Source: Sphingomonas sp. (GTDB taxonomy: Bacteria; Pseudomonadota; Alphaproteobacteria; Sphingomonadales; Sphingomonadaceae). From it: DNA of 45,382 nt. A model generated the notes under the pieces. The model made no database searches, was not told the origin of the DNA, and worked only from the letters and a program-made list of their open reading frames with translations. Below, piece by piece: positions 8,773-17,099 of this stretch (positions are counted from its first letter, which is position 1; the number at the start of each line of letters is the position of its first letter). The translations under genes were made by a program, and so were the position numbers. The stretch is from assembly GCF_003248515.1 (NCBI RefSeq), contig NZ_QFOB01000020.1:1-45382 (forward strand), in the 5' to 3' direction.

Positions 8773-9621
8773 TTATCCGGCCGCCAGCCGCTCCGCATGC
8801 CAGCGGAGATGATCGGCCATGAAGGTGGAGATGAAATAATAGCTGTGGTCGTAGCCGGGCTGCATCCGCAGCGTGAGCTTCTGGCCCGCCGCATCGCAGG
8901 CCTCGCGCAACAGTTCGGGCCGCAGCTCCTTTTCGAGGAACACGTCCGCCTCGCCCTGATCCACCAGCAGATCGGGCAGGCGGGCGCCGCCCTCGATCAG
9001 TGCGACCGCGTCATGCTTCGCCCATCGCGCGCGATCCGGCCCCAGATACCCGCCGAGCGCCTTCTCCCCCCACGAAACCCGCGAGGGCGCCACGATCGGC
9101 GCGAAGGCGGAAACGGCGCGGTAGCGATCGGGAAAGCTCAGCCCGATCGTCAGCGCGCCATGGCCGCCCATCGAATGCCCCATGATGGATCGGCGGCCCA
9201 TGTCGGCCGGGAAATGCGCGCCGATCACCGCGGGCAATTCCTCCGTCACATAGGTCCACATGCGATAATGGGTGGCGAACGGCGCCTCCGTCGCATCCAC
9301 ATAGAAGCCCGCGCCGAGCCCGAAATCATAGGCGCCCTCGGGATCGTCCGGCACGTCCGGCCCGCGCGGGGACGTATCGGGTGCCACGAAGATCAGGCCC
9401 AGTTCGGCGCAGGCCGCGCGAAATTCGCCCTTCTCGGTCACGTTGGCATGCGTGCAGGTGAGGCCCGAAAGATAGAAGATCACGGGCAGCAATGCCCCCT
9501 CCTCGTGCGGCGGCACATAGACCGAGAAGGTCATGTCCGTGCCGGTTGAAGAGGAAGCGTGTTTGTAGACGCCCTGCACGCCGCCGAAGGCGCGGTTGGC
9601 CGAAAGCCGCTCGATCGTCAC
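8773..9621 (-). CDS. fghA: S-formylglutathione hydrolase
   Basis: A 282-residue alpha/beta-hydrolase (esterase D type) that splits S-formylglutathione into formate and glutathione, the second step of formaldehyde detoxification. The nucleophile is Ser150 in G-H-S-M-G-G, the acid Asp lies in V-D-Q-G-E-A-D-V-F and the base is His259 in Y-D-H-S-Y-Y-F. Length matches characterised enzymes. The start is a GTG at 9621 that overlaps the TGA of purU (GTGA), so translation is coupled; the next in-frame Met would delete a conserved strand. It is the last gene of the adhC operon. Confidence 0.96.
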   Translation of the reverse strand: MTIERLSANRAFGGVQGVYKHASSSTGTDMTFSVYVPPHEEGALLPVIFYLSGLTCTHANVTEKGEFRAACAELGLIFVAPDTSPRGPDVPDDPEGAYDFGLGAGFYVDATEAPFATHYRMWTYVTEELPAVIGAHFPADMGRRSIMGHSMGGHGALTIGLSFPDRYRAVSAFAPIVAPSRVSWGEKALGGYLGPDRARWAKHDAVALIEGGARLPDLLVDQGEADVFLEKELRPELLREACDAAGQKLTLRMQPGYDHSYYFISTFMADHLRWHAERLAAG

Positions 9622-10481
9622 CGGAATACCACCGTTCTGTTGCCATTGAGGAAGACGCGCCGATCGCCGATCGCGTCCACTGCGCGGGAAAGGACCCGCG
9701 CCTCGATATCGCGGCCGATCCGGATCATGTCGTCCACCGAGGCGCGATGATCCACCCGCTCCACTGCCTGCTCGATGATCGGGCCTTCGTCGAGATCGGC
9801 CGTCACGAAATGGGCGGTCGCACCGATCAATTTCACGCCGCGTTCGTGCGCGCGATGATAGGGGCGGGCGCCCTTGAAGCCGGGCAGGAAGCTGTGATGG
9901 ATGTTCACGCAGCGTGGGCCGAGCCGCGCGACGAAATCCTCGCTCAGCACCTGCATGTAGCGGGCGAGGATCAGATAATCGGCGCCCGCCGCCTCCATCA
10001 GCGCCTCGATCGCGGCTTCCTGCCGGGGCCGGGTGCCGGCGTCCACCGGAAGATAATGCCATGGCAGCCCGTGCCAGCGGACCATATCCTCCATGTCCGG
10101 ATGGTTGGAGAGCACGCCGACAATCTCGGCGGCGAGCGATCCGCTGCGCCAGCGATGCAGCAGATCGGCCAGGCAATGCGATCCCTTCGATACCGCGAGC
10201 AGCAGCCGGGGTCTGGCCGATGCCTCGGTGAGGGACCATTCGAGGCCCAGTTCCTCCGCCACCGGCAGGAAGGCCGCGCGCAGCGCCGCGCCATCATCGG
10301 GAAAGCGCGGCCCGTCGCCCGAAAAGACGACGCGCATGAAGAAGCGCTTCGTCTCCAGATCGGCATATTGCTGGCTGTCGAGGATGAACCCGTCCCGCCC
10401 GGCGAGAAACCCGCTCACGCCGGCGACGATGCCCACCTTGTCCCGGCAGGTCAGCGTCAGGATGAACGTGTCGGCGACCAT
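9618..10481 (-). CDS. purU: formyltetrahydrofolate deformylase
   Basis: A 287-residue enzyme that hydrolyses 10-formyl-tetrahydrofolate to formate and tetrahydrofolate. An N-terminal ACT domain (about 1-80, starting T-F-I-L-T-L-T-C-R-D-K-V-G-I-V) is followed by the formyltransferase fold. The latter has L-S-N-H-P-D, the catalytic H-H-S-F-L-P region and the T-A-H-F-V stretch with D-E-G-P-I-I-E-Q. The ATG at 10481 gives a normal N-terminus. An in-frame GTG at 10496 overlaps the stop of the upstream VOC gene as GTGA and would add five residues; either start is possible. Its place between adhC and fghA ties formate and C1-folate handling to formaldehyde removal. Confidence 0.94.
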   Translation of the reverse strand: MVADTFILTLTCRDKVGIVAGVSGFLAGRDGFILDSQQYADLETKRFFMRVVFSGDGPRFPDDGAALRAAFLPVAEELGLEWSLTEASARPRLLLAVSKGSHCLADLLHRWRSGSLAAEIVGVLSNHPDMEDMVRWHGLPWHYLPVDAGTRPRQEAAIEALMEAAGADYLILARYMQVLSEDFVARLGPRCVNIHHSFLPGFKGARPYHRAHERGVKLIGATAHFVTADLDEGPIIEQAVERVDHRASVDDMIRIGRDIEARVLSRAVDAIGDRRVFLNGNRTVVFR

Positions 10482-10492
10482 CGGAATGACAG

Positions 10493-10873
10493 TCACGGCG
10501 CGCGATAGAGCCCGCACAATTTGTTGCCGGCGGGATCGCGCAGATAGGCCAGATAAAGCCTGCCGATCGGGCTTTGCCGCCAGCCGGGCGCATCCTCGCA
10601 GGATGTGCCGCCCTGCGCCACGCCGGCCGCGTGCCAGGCATCCACCGCCTCGGGCGAGGGGGCGGCGAAGCCGATCGTGCCGCCATTGGCGTGGCAGGCC
10701 GGATCGCCGTTGATGGGCTTGGTAATGAGCAGGCGGCCGCCGCCATGGGCATAGGCCACCCGGCCACGGCCATCGATCATTCCCGCCGGGATGCCGAGCG
10801 CGCCGAGCGCCGCATCGTAAAAGCGCTTGGCCCCTTCCAGATCGTCCGTGCCGATCACGATATGACTGAACAT
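10493..10873 (-). CDS. VOC/glyoxalase-fold protein of the formaldehyde operon
   Basis: A 126-residue vicinal-oxygen-chelate protein: two beta-alpha-beta-beta-beta units, beginning F-S-H-I-V-I-G-T-D-D-L and ending Y-L-R-D-P-A-G-N-K-L-C-G-L-Y. The first metal-ligand His is present. At the final strand, where glyoxalases usually have Glu (D-P-x-G-N-x-x-E), this protein has Cys-Gly, so metal binding may differ or be lost. It starts at an ATG preceded by GGGAGAG and sits 14 nt after adhC, then overlaps or nearly abuts purU. A role on a glutathione-linked adduct is suggested only by context; no substrate is assigned. Confidence 0.85.
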   Translation of the reverse strand: MFSHIVIGTDDLEGAKRFYDAALGALGIPAGMIDGRGRVAYAHGGGRLLITKPINGDPACHANGGTIGFAAPSPEAVDAWHAAGVAQGGTSCEDAPGWRQSPIGRLYLAYLRDPAGNKLCGLYRAP

Positions 10874-10887
10874 TCCCCGCTCTCCCT

Positions 10888-12000
10888 TCAGTAGACAACC
10901 ACGCTGCGAATGCTTTCGCCGGCATGCATGAGATCGAAACCCTTGTTGATCTCGTCGAGGGTGAGGACGTGGGTGATCATCGGATCGATCTCGATCTTGC
11001 CGTTCATATACCAGTCGACGATCTTGGGGACGTCGGTACGGCCCTTGGCGCCGCCGAAGGCGGTGCCGCGCCAGTTGCGCCCGGTGACGAGCTGGAAGGG
11101 GCGCGTGCTGATCTCCTTGCCCGCCTCGGCCACGCCGATCACGATGCTCGTGCCCCAGCCGCGATGGCAGGCCTCCAGCGCGGTGCGCATCACCTCGGTA
11201 TTGCCGGTGCAGTCGAACGTGTAATCCGCGCCGCCGTCGGTAAGCTCCAGCAGCCTGGCGATCGTCTGCTCGCGGCTCAGGCCCTTGCCGTTGACGAAAT
11301 CGGTCATGCCGAACCTGCGGCCCCATTCCTCGCGGTCGGGATTGATGTCGACGCCGATGATCCGGTTGGCGCCCGCCATCTTCGCGCCCTGCAACACGTT
11401 GAGGCCGATGCCGCCCAGGCCGAAGACGACGATATTGTCGCCCACCTGCACCTTGGCGGTATTCACCACCGCGCCCACGCCGGTAGTGACGCCGCAGCCG
11501 ATATAACAGCTCGTCTTGAAGGGCGCGTCCTGGCGGATCTTCGCCACCGCGATCTCGGGCAGCACCGTGAAGTTCGAGAAGGTCGAGCAGCCCATGTAAT
11601 GGAAGATGGGCTGGCCTTTGTAGCTGAAGCGGGTCGTGCCGTCCGGCATCAGCCCCTTGCCTTGCGTCGCGCGGATCGCCGTGCACAGGTTGGTCTTGCC
11701 CGACAGACACGATTTACACTGGCGGCATTCCGGCGTGTAGAGCGGGATGACGTGATCGCCCGGCGCCACGCCCGTCACGCCCGGCCCCACCTCGCGCACG
11801 ATCCCCGCGCCCTCATGCCCCAGGATCGAGGGGAAGATGCCTTCCGAATCCAGGCCATCGAGCGTGTAGGCATCGGTATGGCAGATCCCCGTCGCCATGA
11901 TCTCGACCAGAACCTCGCCCGCCTTCGGCCCCTCCAGATCCACCTCGACGATCTCCAGCGGCTTCTTCGCTTCGAAAGCAACGGCGGCGCGCGTCTTCAT
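10888..12000 (-). CDS. adhC: S-(hydroxymethyl)glutathione dehydrogenase / class III alcohol dehydrogenase
   Basis: A 370-residue zinc enzyme that oxidises the spontaneous formaldehyde-glutathione adduct to S-formylglutathione with NAD. Catalytic zinc ligands lie in G-I-C-H-T-D and G-H-E-G-A-G. The structural zinc site is the four-Cys cluster C-R-Q-C-K-S-C with a final Cys in T-N-L-C. The Rossmann motif is G-L-G-G-I-G. Two adjacent ATGs exist (12003 and 12000); the second has the better distance from the AAGGAGA ribosome site. It leads the operon adhC, VOC, purU, fghA. No frmR-type regulator is next to it, so control must come from elsewhere or from the 218-nt divergent region upstream. Confidence 0.97.
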   Translation of the reverse strand: MKTRAAVAFEAKKPLEIVEVDLEGPKAGEVLVEIMATGICHTDAYTLDGLDSEGIFPSILGHEGAGIVREVGPGVTGVAPGDHVIPLYTPECRQCKSCLSGKTNLCTAIRATQGKGLMPDGTTRFSYKGQPIFHYMGCSTFSNFTVLPEIAVAKIRQDAPFKTSCYIGCGVTTGVGAVVNTAKVQVGDNIVVFGLGGIGLNVLQGAKMAGANRIIGVDINPDREEWGRRFGMTDFVNGKGLSREQTIARLLELTDGGADYTFDCTGNTEVMRTALEACHRGWGTSIVIGVAEAGKEISTRPFQLVTGRNWRGTAFGGAKGRTDVPKIVDWYMNGKIEIDPMITHVLTLDEINKGFDLMHAGESIRSVVVY

Positions 12001-12147
12001 CATTGTCTCCTTCTACCCTTCCCGGACCACAATCGGGCGCCGTTGAAAAGCCCGCTTGTGGTCGCGTCCCGACAACGTCGTTCACGGGCATACGAGCACC
12101 ATCCCGTACATTCGTCGCATCGCAAGGAGCGCTCGTCTCGCCGGCTT

Positions 12148-12163
12148 TGGCACGATCCCTGCC
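12148..12163 (+). promoter_or_regulatory. possible sigma-54 promoter before the retropepsin gene
   Basis: TGGCAC at 12148-12153 and CTGCC at 12159-12163 place the invariant GG and GC exactly 10 nt apart, as required for a -24/-12 RpoN promoter. The -12 element is CTGC rather than the preferred TTGC. Transcription would begin near 12174, 45 nt before the ATG at 12219. No enhancer-binding site was recognised, so chance occurrence is quite possible. Confidence 0.3.
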
Positions 12164-12218
12164 GCCGATAAGGACCGCGACGGACCGTAATCCGGCGGTC
12201 GGGAGGGGGAGCCTTGTC

Positions 12219-12872
12219 ATGACACCGATCATCGCCGACGCGCCCGAACCCCCAAGGCGCCGCCGGCTTCGGCCCACGGCGGAGATGCTGCGCCGCGCGG
12301 CCCGCCGCGCCGATATCGCGCGCAAGCTGCGCCGCCGCGACGTGAGCGCGCTCCTGTGCGGCATCGCGCTCGGTGCCGCCGGCCTGACGATGCCCCGGGC
12401 GCTCGATCGCCACGCCCAGCATCGCGCCCGCGCGGCCGTGGCGGCCCCGGCCGATCTCTCGGCGCTTCCGGTCGTCGCGACGGCGCCCGCGCCGGATGCC
12501 CCCGCCTCGCCTGCCGCGCGCACGTTGCCCCGCGCCAGCGACGGGCTCTTCTATGCAACGGCGCTCGTGAACGGGCAGCCCGTCCGCTTTCTGGTCGATA
12601 CGGGTGCAAGCGTCGTCACGCTCACCGCGCGGGATGCGCGCCGGCTGGAAATCGTGCCGGACAGCCGCGCCACCGGCAGCGCCGATACGGCCAATGGCCG
12701 GGCCGTTTTCGGCTGGACGAAGATCGATACGGTCGAACTGGCAGGTCGCCGGATCGAGGATGTCCGCGCCGCCGTGCTCGACAAGGATGCCGGCGTCTCG
12801 CTGCTCGGCCAGAATCTGCTGGCCAGGCTGGGGCCGGTCCGTATCGAGCAGGACCGGCTCGTCCTGGGCTAG
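12219..12872 (+). CDS. membrane-anchored retropepsin-like aspartic protease
   Basis: A 217-residue protein of the bacterial clan AA (TIGR02281-like) retropepsin family. A basic cytosolic N-terminus rich in Arg (about 1-45) is followed by one membrane segment (about 46-64), an Ala/Pro-rich linker and a protease domain. The domain contains the catalytic motif F-L-V-D-T-G-A-S with Asp127 and ends with V-S-L-L-G-Q-N-L-L-A-R-L. One active-site Asp per chain implies a homodimer, with the domain in the periplasm. The ATG at 12219 follows the purine-rich stretch GGGAGGGGGAG. It is divergent from adhC across 218 nt. Physiological substrates are unknown. Confidence 0.88.
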   Translation: MTPIIADAPEPPRRRRLRPTAEMLRRAARRADIARKLRRRDVSALLCGIALGAAGLTMPRALDRHAQHRARAAVAAPADLSALPVVATAPAPDAPASPAARTLPRASDGLFYATALVNGQPVRFLVDTGASVVTLTARDARRLEIVPDSRATGSADTANGRAVFGWTKIDTVELAGRRIEDVRAAVLDKDAGVSLLGQNLLARLGPVRIEQDRLVLG

Positions 12873-12909
12873 GCGATCGGGGCGCTCCAGTCGGAGACCC
12901 GCCCCTCCA

Positions 12910-13326
12910 TCACCAGACGCCCGTATTCGGCATGGACGCCCAGGGCTCGGCCGGATCCAGCCGCCCGTCCTGCAGCAACTCGATCGAAATATTGTCGGGC
13001 GTGCGGATGAAGGCCATGTGCCCGTCGCGCGGCGGCCGGTTGATCGTGACGCCGGCATCCATCAGCCGCTGGCACGTGGTGTAGATATCATCGACCTGAA
13101 AGGCGATGTGGCCGAAATTGCGGCCGCCATCATAGCCTGACTCGCCCCAATTGTGGGTCAGTTCCACCTGCGCGTCCTCGTCACCCGGCGCGGCCAGATA
13201 GATGAGCGTGAAGCGGCCCTGCTCGCTCTCCATCCTCTTCACCTCGCGCAGGCCCAGCAGGGCGAAGAAGCGGATCGTGGCATCGGGATCCGAAACGCGG
13301 ATCATGGTGTGGAGATATTTGGTCAT
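12910..13326 (-). CDS. gloA: lactoylglutathione lyase (glyoxalase I)
   Basis: A 138-residue VOC enzyme that converts the methylglyoxal-glutathione hemithioacetal to lactoylglutathione. All four expected metal ligands can be located: His in Y-L-H-T-M-I-R-V, Glu in V-E-L-T-H-N-W, His in F-G-H-I-A-F and Glu in I-S-I-E-L-L. The N-T-H-N-W-type block plus Y-D-G-G-R-N-F-G-H is characteristic of GloA. The start is the ATG at 13326. It is the last gene of the dapF-mtaB-ftsY-yciB run, 31 nt after yciB, and is convergent with the retropepsin gene. Confidence 0.92.
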   Translation of the reverse strand: MTKYLHTMIRVSDPDATIRFFALLGLREVKRMESEQGRFTLIYLAAPGDEDAQVELTHNWGESGYDGGRNFGHIAFQVDDIYTTCQRLMDAGVTINRPPRDGHMAFIRTPDNISIELLQDGRLDPAEPWASMPNTGVW

Positions 13327-13357
13327 GGCGGCGGGATAGGCGCCGCCGCCCGGCCTG

Positions 13358-13978
13358 TCATCCGTCCAGCGGCAGCGGCGGATCCTGTTTCGCGGCCTCG
13401 GCATTCAGCCCGTGCCGCATCAGCATCGGCACATTGGCCACCGCGAAGACCAACGTGGCCGGCAGCGAGCCCCACAATTTGTAGCCGATCCAGAAGCTGG
13501 TGCTGGAATTGCGCCACACCAGTTCGTTGGCGATGCCGAGCAGGACGAAGAAGAAGGCCCAGTTGCGCGTCAGCAGCGTCCAGCCGCGCGGGGTAAGCCC
13601 GGGATAGGCCTGTCCCAGCACCAGCTCCAGCGTCGGCTTCTTCGCGATCAGGCCATAGAAGAGGATCGACGCGATCGTCCCATAATAGACGGTGGGCTTG
13701 ATCTTGATGAAGGTCTCGCTGTGCAGCCAAAGGGTGAGCCCGCCGAAGACGAGCACCATCACGCCGGATACGAGCAGCATCGCGGAGACGGATCCGTGGC
13801 GCAGTTTCGCCCAGACGATCGCGATCCCCGTGGCGATCATGAAGGCCACCGTCGCCGCCATCACCTTCACGATGGCGGGGCCTGGCCACGCCATGTTGAC
13901 CACGAAGAAGGCGATCAGCGGCCCGATATCGAGCCCCAGCTTCACGAACGGATTCATCGGCCTGGATTCGGGCTTCAC
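13358..13978 (-). CDS. yciB: inner-membrane septation protein A (YciB/IspZ)
   Basis: A 206-residue protein with about five to six membrane helices, family YciB (also called intracellular septation protein A), involved in envelope integrity and septum formation. Family motifs visible are V-F-G-G-L-T-L-W-L-H-S-E-T-F-I-K-I-K-P-T and the N-W-A-F-F-F-V-L-L-G-I-A-N-E region. The start taken is the GTG at 13978, which overlaps the ftsY TGA (GTGA). The in-frame ATG at 13957 is an alternative that removes seven residues ahead of the first helix. Confidence 0.93.
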   Translation of the reverse strand: MKPESRPMNPFVKLGLDIGPLIAFFVVNMAWPGPAIVKVMAATVAFMIATGIAIVWAKLRHGSVSAMLLVSGVMVLVFGGLTLWLHSETFIKIKPTVYYGTIASILFYGLIAKKPTLELVLGQAYPGLTPRGWTLLTRNWAFFFVLLGIANELVWRNSSTSFWIGYKLWGSLPATLVFAVANVPMLMRHGLNAEAAKQDPPLPLDG

Positions 13979-14922
13979 CGGCGGCGCTCCACCGCGATCG
14001 CCTCGATCCCGGCGATCGCGCGCGCCACTTCGCGCGGATCGAACGGGCGCAGATCGTCAATCCCCTCGCCCAGGCCGATCGCGTGGATCGGCAGGCCGAA
14101 GCGCTCGGCCGCGGCCACCAGCACGCCACCCCGCGCCGTGCCGTCCAGCTTGGTCATGACGAGGCCCGTCACGTTCGCGGTTTCCTTGAAGACCTCGATC
14201 TGGTTCAGCGCATTCTGGCCGGTCGTGGCATCCAGCACGAGCACCACATTGTGCGGGGCCGCCGGATTGAGCCGGCCCAGAACGCGCCGGATCTTGGCCA
14301 GTTCGTCCATCAGCCCGGCCTTGTTCTGCAGCCGCCCGGCCGTATCGACGATCAGCGCGTCGATGCCCGTGGCAGTGCCCTGCTTCACGCCTTCGAAGAC
14401 GAGGCCGGCCGCATCCGATCCCTCGGAGCCGGCGATGATCGGCACGTCGATCCGATCCGCCCACACCTTGAGCTGGCCGATGGCGGCGGCGCGGAACGTA
14501 TCGCCCGCCACCAGCATCACCGAATAATCCTGCTCCTGCAGCAGATGGGCCAGCTTCGCGATCGTCGTGGTCTTGCCCGATCCGTTGACGCCGATCACGA
14601 GCAACACCTGCGGGCGCGGAAAGGCATCGATCTCCAGCGGCTGGGCGACGGGACGAAGGATCGCCTCGATTTCCTCGGCCACGATCTCGCGCAGCCGCGC
14701 CTCGGTGAGCCCCAGCGCGAACCGCTCGCCGGCCAGGCGCTGGCGGATGCGGCCGGCGGTGGCGGGGCCCAGATCGGTGGCGATCAGGGCTTCCTCGATC
14801 GCATCCAGCGTCGCATCGTCCAGCGCCGCCTTGCCGAGCAGGCCGCCGAGATTCTCGCCAAGCCGATCGGATGTGCGGCGAAAGCCGCCCGCCAGCCGCT
14901 CGGTCCACGATGGGCCGCTCAC
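13975..14922 (-). CDS. ftsY: signal recognition particle receptor FtsY
   Basis: A 315-residue SRP-type GTPase that docks ribosome-SRP complexes at the membrane for co-translational insertion. The N domain (about 20-90) is followed by the G domain with P-loop G-V-N-G-S-G-K-T-T, then D-T-A-G-R, T-K-L-D-G-T-A-R-G-G and the closing motif G-L-G-E-G-I-D-D-L-R-P-F. It lacks the long acidic A domain of enterobacterial FtsY, as usual in alphaproteobacteria. It starts with GTG at 14922, overlapping the mtaB stop by four bases. Confidence 0.97.
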   Translation of the reverse strand: MSGPSWTERLAGGFRRTSDRLGENLGGLLGKAALDDATLDAIEEALIATDLGPATAGRIRQRLAGERFALGLTEARLREIVAEEIEAILRPVAQPLEIDAFPRPQVLLVIGVNGSGKTTTIAKLAHLLQEQDYSVMLVAGDTFRAAAIGQLKVWADRIDVPIIAGSEGSDAAGLVFEGVKQGTATGIDALIVDTAGRLQNKAGLMDELAKIRRVLGRLNPAAPHNVVLVLDATTGQNALNQIEVFKETANVTGLVMTKLDGTARGGVLVAAAERFGLPIHAIGLGEGIDDLRPFDPREVARAIAGIEAIAVERRR

Positions 14923-16139
14923 GCCATCACTCCCACCAGATGATCTTCCTCGACAGACGTGAAACGCACGGAATGGATGGCCCCCGCAACGCCGCCGCGC
15001 GCGATCCGCACCCTGGCGAAATCCTCGGCATGGCCGGTCACGCCGTCACGCTCCACCAGCACCTTCGCCGTCGCGCCCACGCGCGAGCGCAGCCACGCCA
15101 TGCGATGCGCCGCCGCCGCCTCGCGCAGCCGGCCCGCGCGATCGCGCACCACGTCCCGCGGCAGCTGCGGCATGCGCGCGGCCGGCGTGCCGGTGCGCGG
15201 CGAGAAGGGAAAGATGTGCGGATGGACGATCCCGCAATCCGCGATCAGCGCGAGGCTGTCCGCGAACATGGCCTCGGTCTCGGTCGGGAAGCCGGCGATC
15301 ACGTCCGCGCCGATCGCCAGATCCGGTCGCTTCGCCCGGATCCGCGCCACCAGCGCCACGGCTTCGGCCCGCATATGGCGGCGCTTCATCCGCTTCAGGA
15401 TCATGTCATGCCCCGCCTGGAGCGACAGGTGGAGGTGCGGCATCAGCCGGGGTTCGCTCTCGAACAGGGCGATCAGCCGCTCGTCCATCTCATGCGGATC
15501 GAGGCTGGAAAGCCGCAGCCTCTCGAGATCCGGCACGAGGCGCAGCACACGCTCCACCAGCATGCCGAGCGTCGGCCAGCCCGGCAGATCCGCGCCATAG
15601 GCGGTCACATCCACCCCGGTCAGCACCACCTCGCGCCGCCCGGCCTCGACGGCCGCCCGCACAGCCTCGACGACGGCACCGGCCGGCAGCGAACGGCTCG
15701 GCCCGCGTCCCTGCGGAATGATGCAGAAGGTGCACGAATGGTCGCACCCGTTCTGCACGGCGATGAAGGCGCGGGCGTGGCCGCCATCGGCACCTGCATC
15801 ACCGCCCCGGATCGGAGCCGTCATCACGGGAAGCGTCCGATCGAAATACAGCGCGGGATCCGTCTTCGCGATATTGGCGACGACGCGATCCACTTCGGCC
15901 ATCCCCTCGAATGCCGCGCGATCAATCTCCGAGGCGCAGCCCGTCACCACGATCCGCGCATCGGGCCGGCGGCGGGCCGCGCGGCGAATCGCCTTGCGCG
16001 TCTCCACCACCGCCTCGTTGGTCACGGCGCAGCTGTTGACGATCACCAGATCGTCCGCCCCGCCCAATGCGGCCCGGATCGCCTTGCTCTCCGCGATATT
16101 GAGCCGGCAGCCGAGCGTGATGAGTTCCGGCCCGCTCAC
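14919..16139 (-). CDS. mtaB: tRNA t6A37 methylthiotransferase MtaB
   Basis: A 406-residue radical-SAM methylthiotransferase that converts t6A to ms2t6A at position 37 of tRNAs reading ANN codons. The N-terminal UPF0004 domain provides three cluster cysteines (L-G-C-R-L-N, N-S-C-A-V-T, T-G-C-A-S-E). The radical SAM core has C-D-H-S-C-T-F-C, and a C-terminal TRAM-like region binds tRNA. It begins with GTG at 16139, overlapping the dapF TGA. The MtaB rather than MiaB assignment rests on the L-G-C-R-L-N start and general pattern. Confidence 0.93.
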   Translation of the reverse strand: MSGPELITLGCRLNIAESKAIRAALGGADDLVIVNSCAVTNEAVVETRKAIRRAARRRPDARIVVTGCASEIDRAAFEGMAEVDRVVANIAKTDPALYFDRTLPVMTAPIRGGDAGADGGHARAFIAVQNGCDHSCTFCIIPQGRGPSRSLPAGAVVEAVRAAVEAGRREVVLTGVDVTAYGADLPGWPTLGMLVERVLRLVPDLERLRLSSLDPHEMDERLIALFESEPRLMPHLHLSLQAGHDMILKRMKRRHMRAEAVALVARIRAKRPDLAIGADVIAGFPTETEAMFADSLALIADCGIVHPHIFPFSPRTGTPAARMPQLPRDVVRDRAGRLREAAAAHRMAWLRSRVGATAKVLVERDGVTGHAEDFARVRIARGGVAGAIHSVRFTSVEEDHLVGVMA

Positions 16140-16945
16140 AGCCCGTCCGCCTCACCCTCATAGACGTGGGTGGCGGGGCCGGTCATCCGGATCGTGCCGC
16201 CGGGCGCCCAATCGATCACGAGTTCGCCGCCGGGCAGCTTCACCGTCACGGGGCTCTGCACGCGGCCGCTGCGGATCGCCGCCACCGCCGTGGCGCAGGC
16301 CCCCGTGCCGCAGGCCCGCGTCAGGCCCGCGCCCCGCTCCCACACGCGAAGCCGCAGGCGCTGCGGCCCCTCCACCGTGGCGACATTCACGTTCACCCGT
16401 TCGGGAAAGAGGGCATCATGCTCGATGATCGGCCCCAGCCGATCCAGCGCCACCCCATCCGTATCCTCCACGAAGAAGATGACGTGCGGATTGCCGACAT
16501 TCACCGCCGCAGGCGCCTCCAGCTCCTCCCAGGCGACCGGCAGCGAGGCCGTATCCACCGGATAGGCAAGCGGAATGCGATCCCAATCGAAACGCGGCGC
16601 GCCCATGTCGACGGTGGCGCCCGCGCCTTCGGCCTTCAGTTCAATGATTCCGCCGGCCGTCTCCACCCTGCTTTCACCGCCAAGGAACTGGGCGATGCAG
16701 CGCGAGGCATTACCGCAGCTTTCGGCCAGGCTGCCATCGGCATTGAAGAAGGTGATCTTCGCATCCACCGTCGTCGAAGGTTCGATCAGCACCAGCTGAT
16801 CGCAGCCGATTCCCTCGCGCCGGTCCGCAATCGCGCGCGCGCGCGCCGCATCGATCGCCACGGGCGCCTGGCGCGCGTCGATCACCACGAAATCGTTGCC
16901 GAGCCCGTGCATCTTGTGGAAGCGAAAGGAAGCCGCCTGCGCCAT
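16136..16945 (-). CDS. dapF: diaminopimelate epimerase
   Basis: A 269-residue cofactor-independent racemase that converts LL- to meso-diaminopimelate for lysine and peptidoglycan synthesis. Two pseudo-symmetric halves carry the acid/base thiols, Cys77 in A-E-S-C-G-N and Cys212 in A-C-G-T-G-A. The N-terminus K-M-H-G-L-G-N-D-F-V is diagnostic. It is the first gene of the dapF-mtaB-ftsY-yciB-gloA unit. Its ATG at 16945 has no strong ribosome site. Confidence 0.97.
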   Translation of the reverse strand: MAQAASFRFHKMHGLGNDFVVIDARQAPVAIDAARARAIADRREGIGCDQLVLIEPSTTVDAKITFFNADGSLAESCGNASRCIAQFLGGESRVETAGGIIELKAEGAGATVDMGAPRFDWDRIPLAYPVDTASLPVAWEELEAPAAVNVGNPHVIFFVEDTDGVALDRLGPIIEHDALFPERVNVNVATVEGPQRLRLRVWERGAGLTRACGTGACATAVAAIRSGRVQSPVTVKLPGGELVIDWAPGGTIRMTGPATHVYEGEADGL

Positions 16946-17001
16946 GGCGCGCGATCTAGGGGCGAGGGCGCGCGAAGTCCATGCGCTGGCCCACCAACCT
17001 C

Positions 17002-17022
17002 ATCCCGAAGCTGGCTCGGGAT
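17002..17022. repeat. 7-bp perfect inverted repeat between dapF and aroC
   Basis: ATCCCGA (17002-17008) and TCGGGAT (17016-17022) enclose a 7-nt loop in the 154-nt gap upstream of dapF and downstream of aroC. The form resembles short dispersed palindromes seen in alphaproteobacterial intergenic DNA, and it could also end aroC transcription, though no T-run follows. Only one copy was noticed here. Confidence 0.4.
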
Positions 17023-17099
17023 CAATATGCGATGCTCTCCACAGCCGGCGCGCCAGCCCCTCGCCGCCACCGAAACATGTTCAGGAAATGGCGGAAGAA

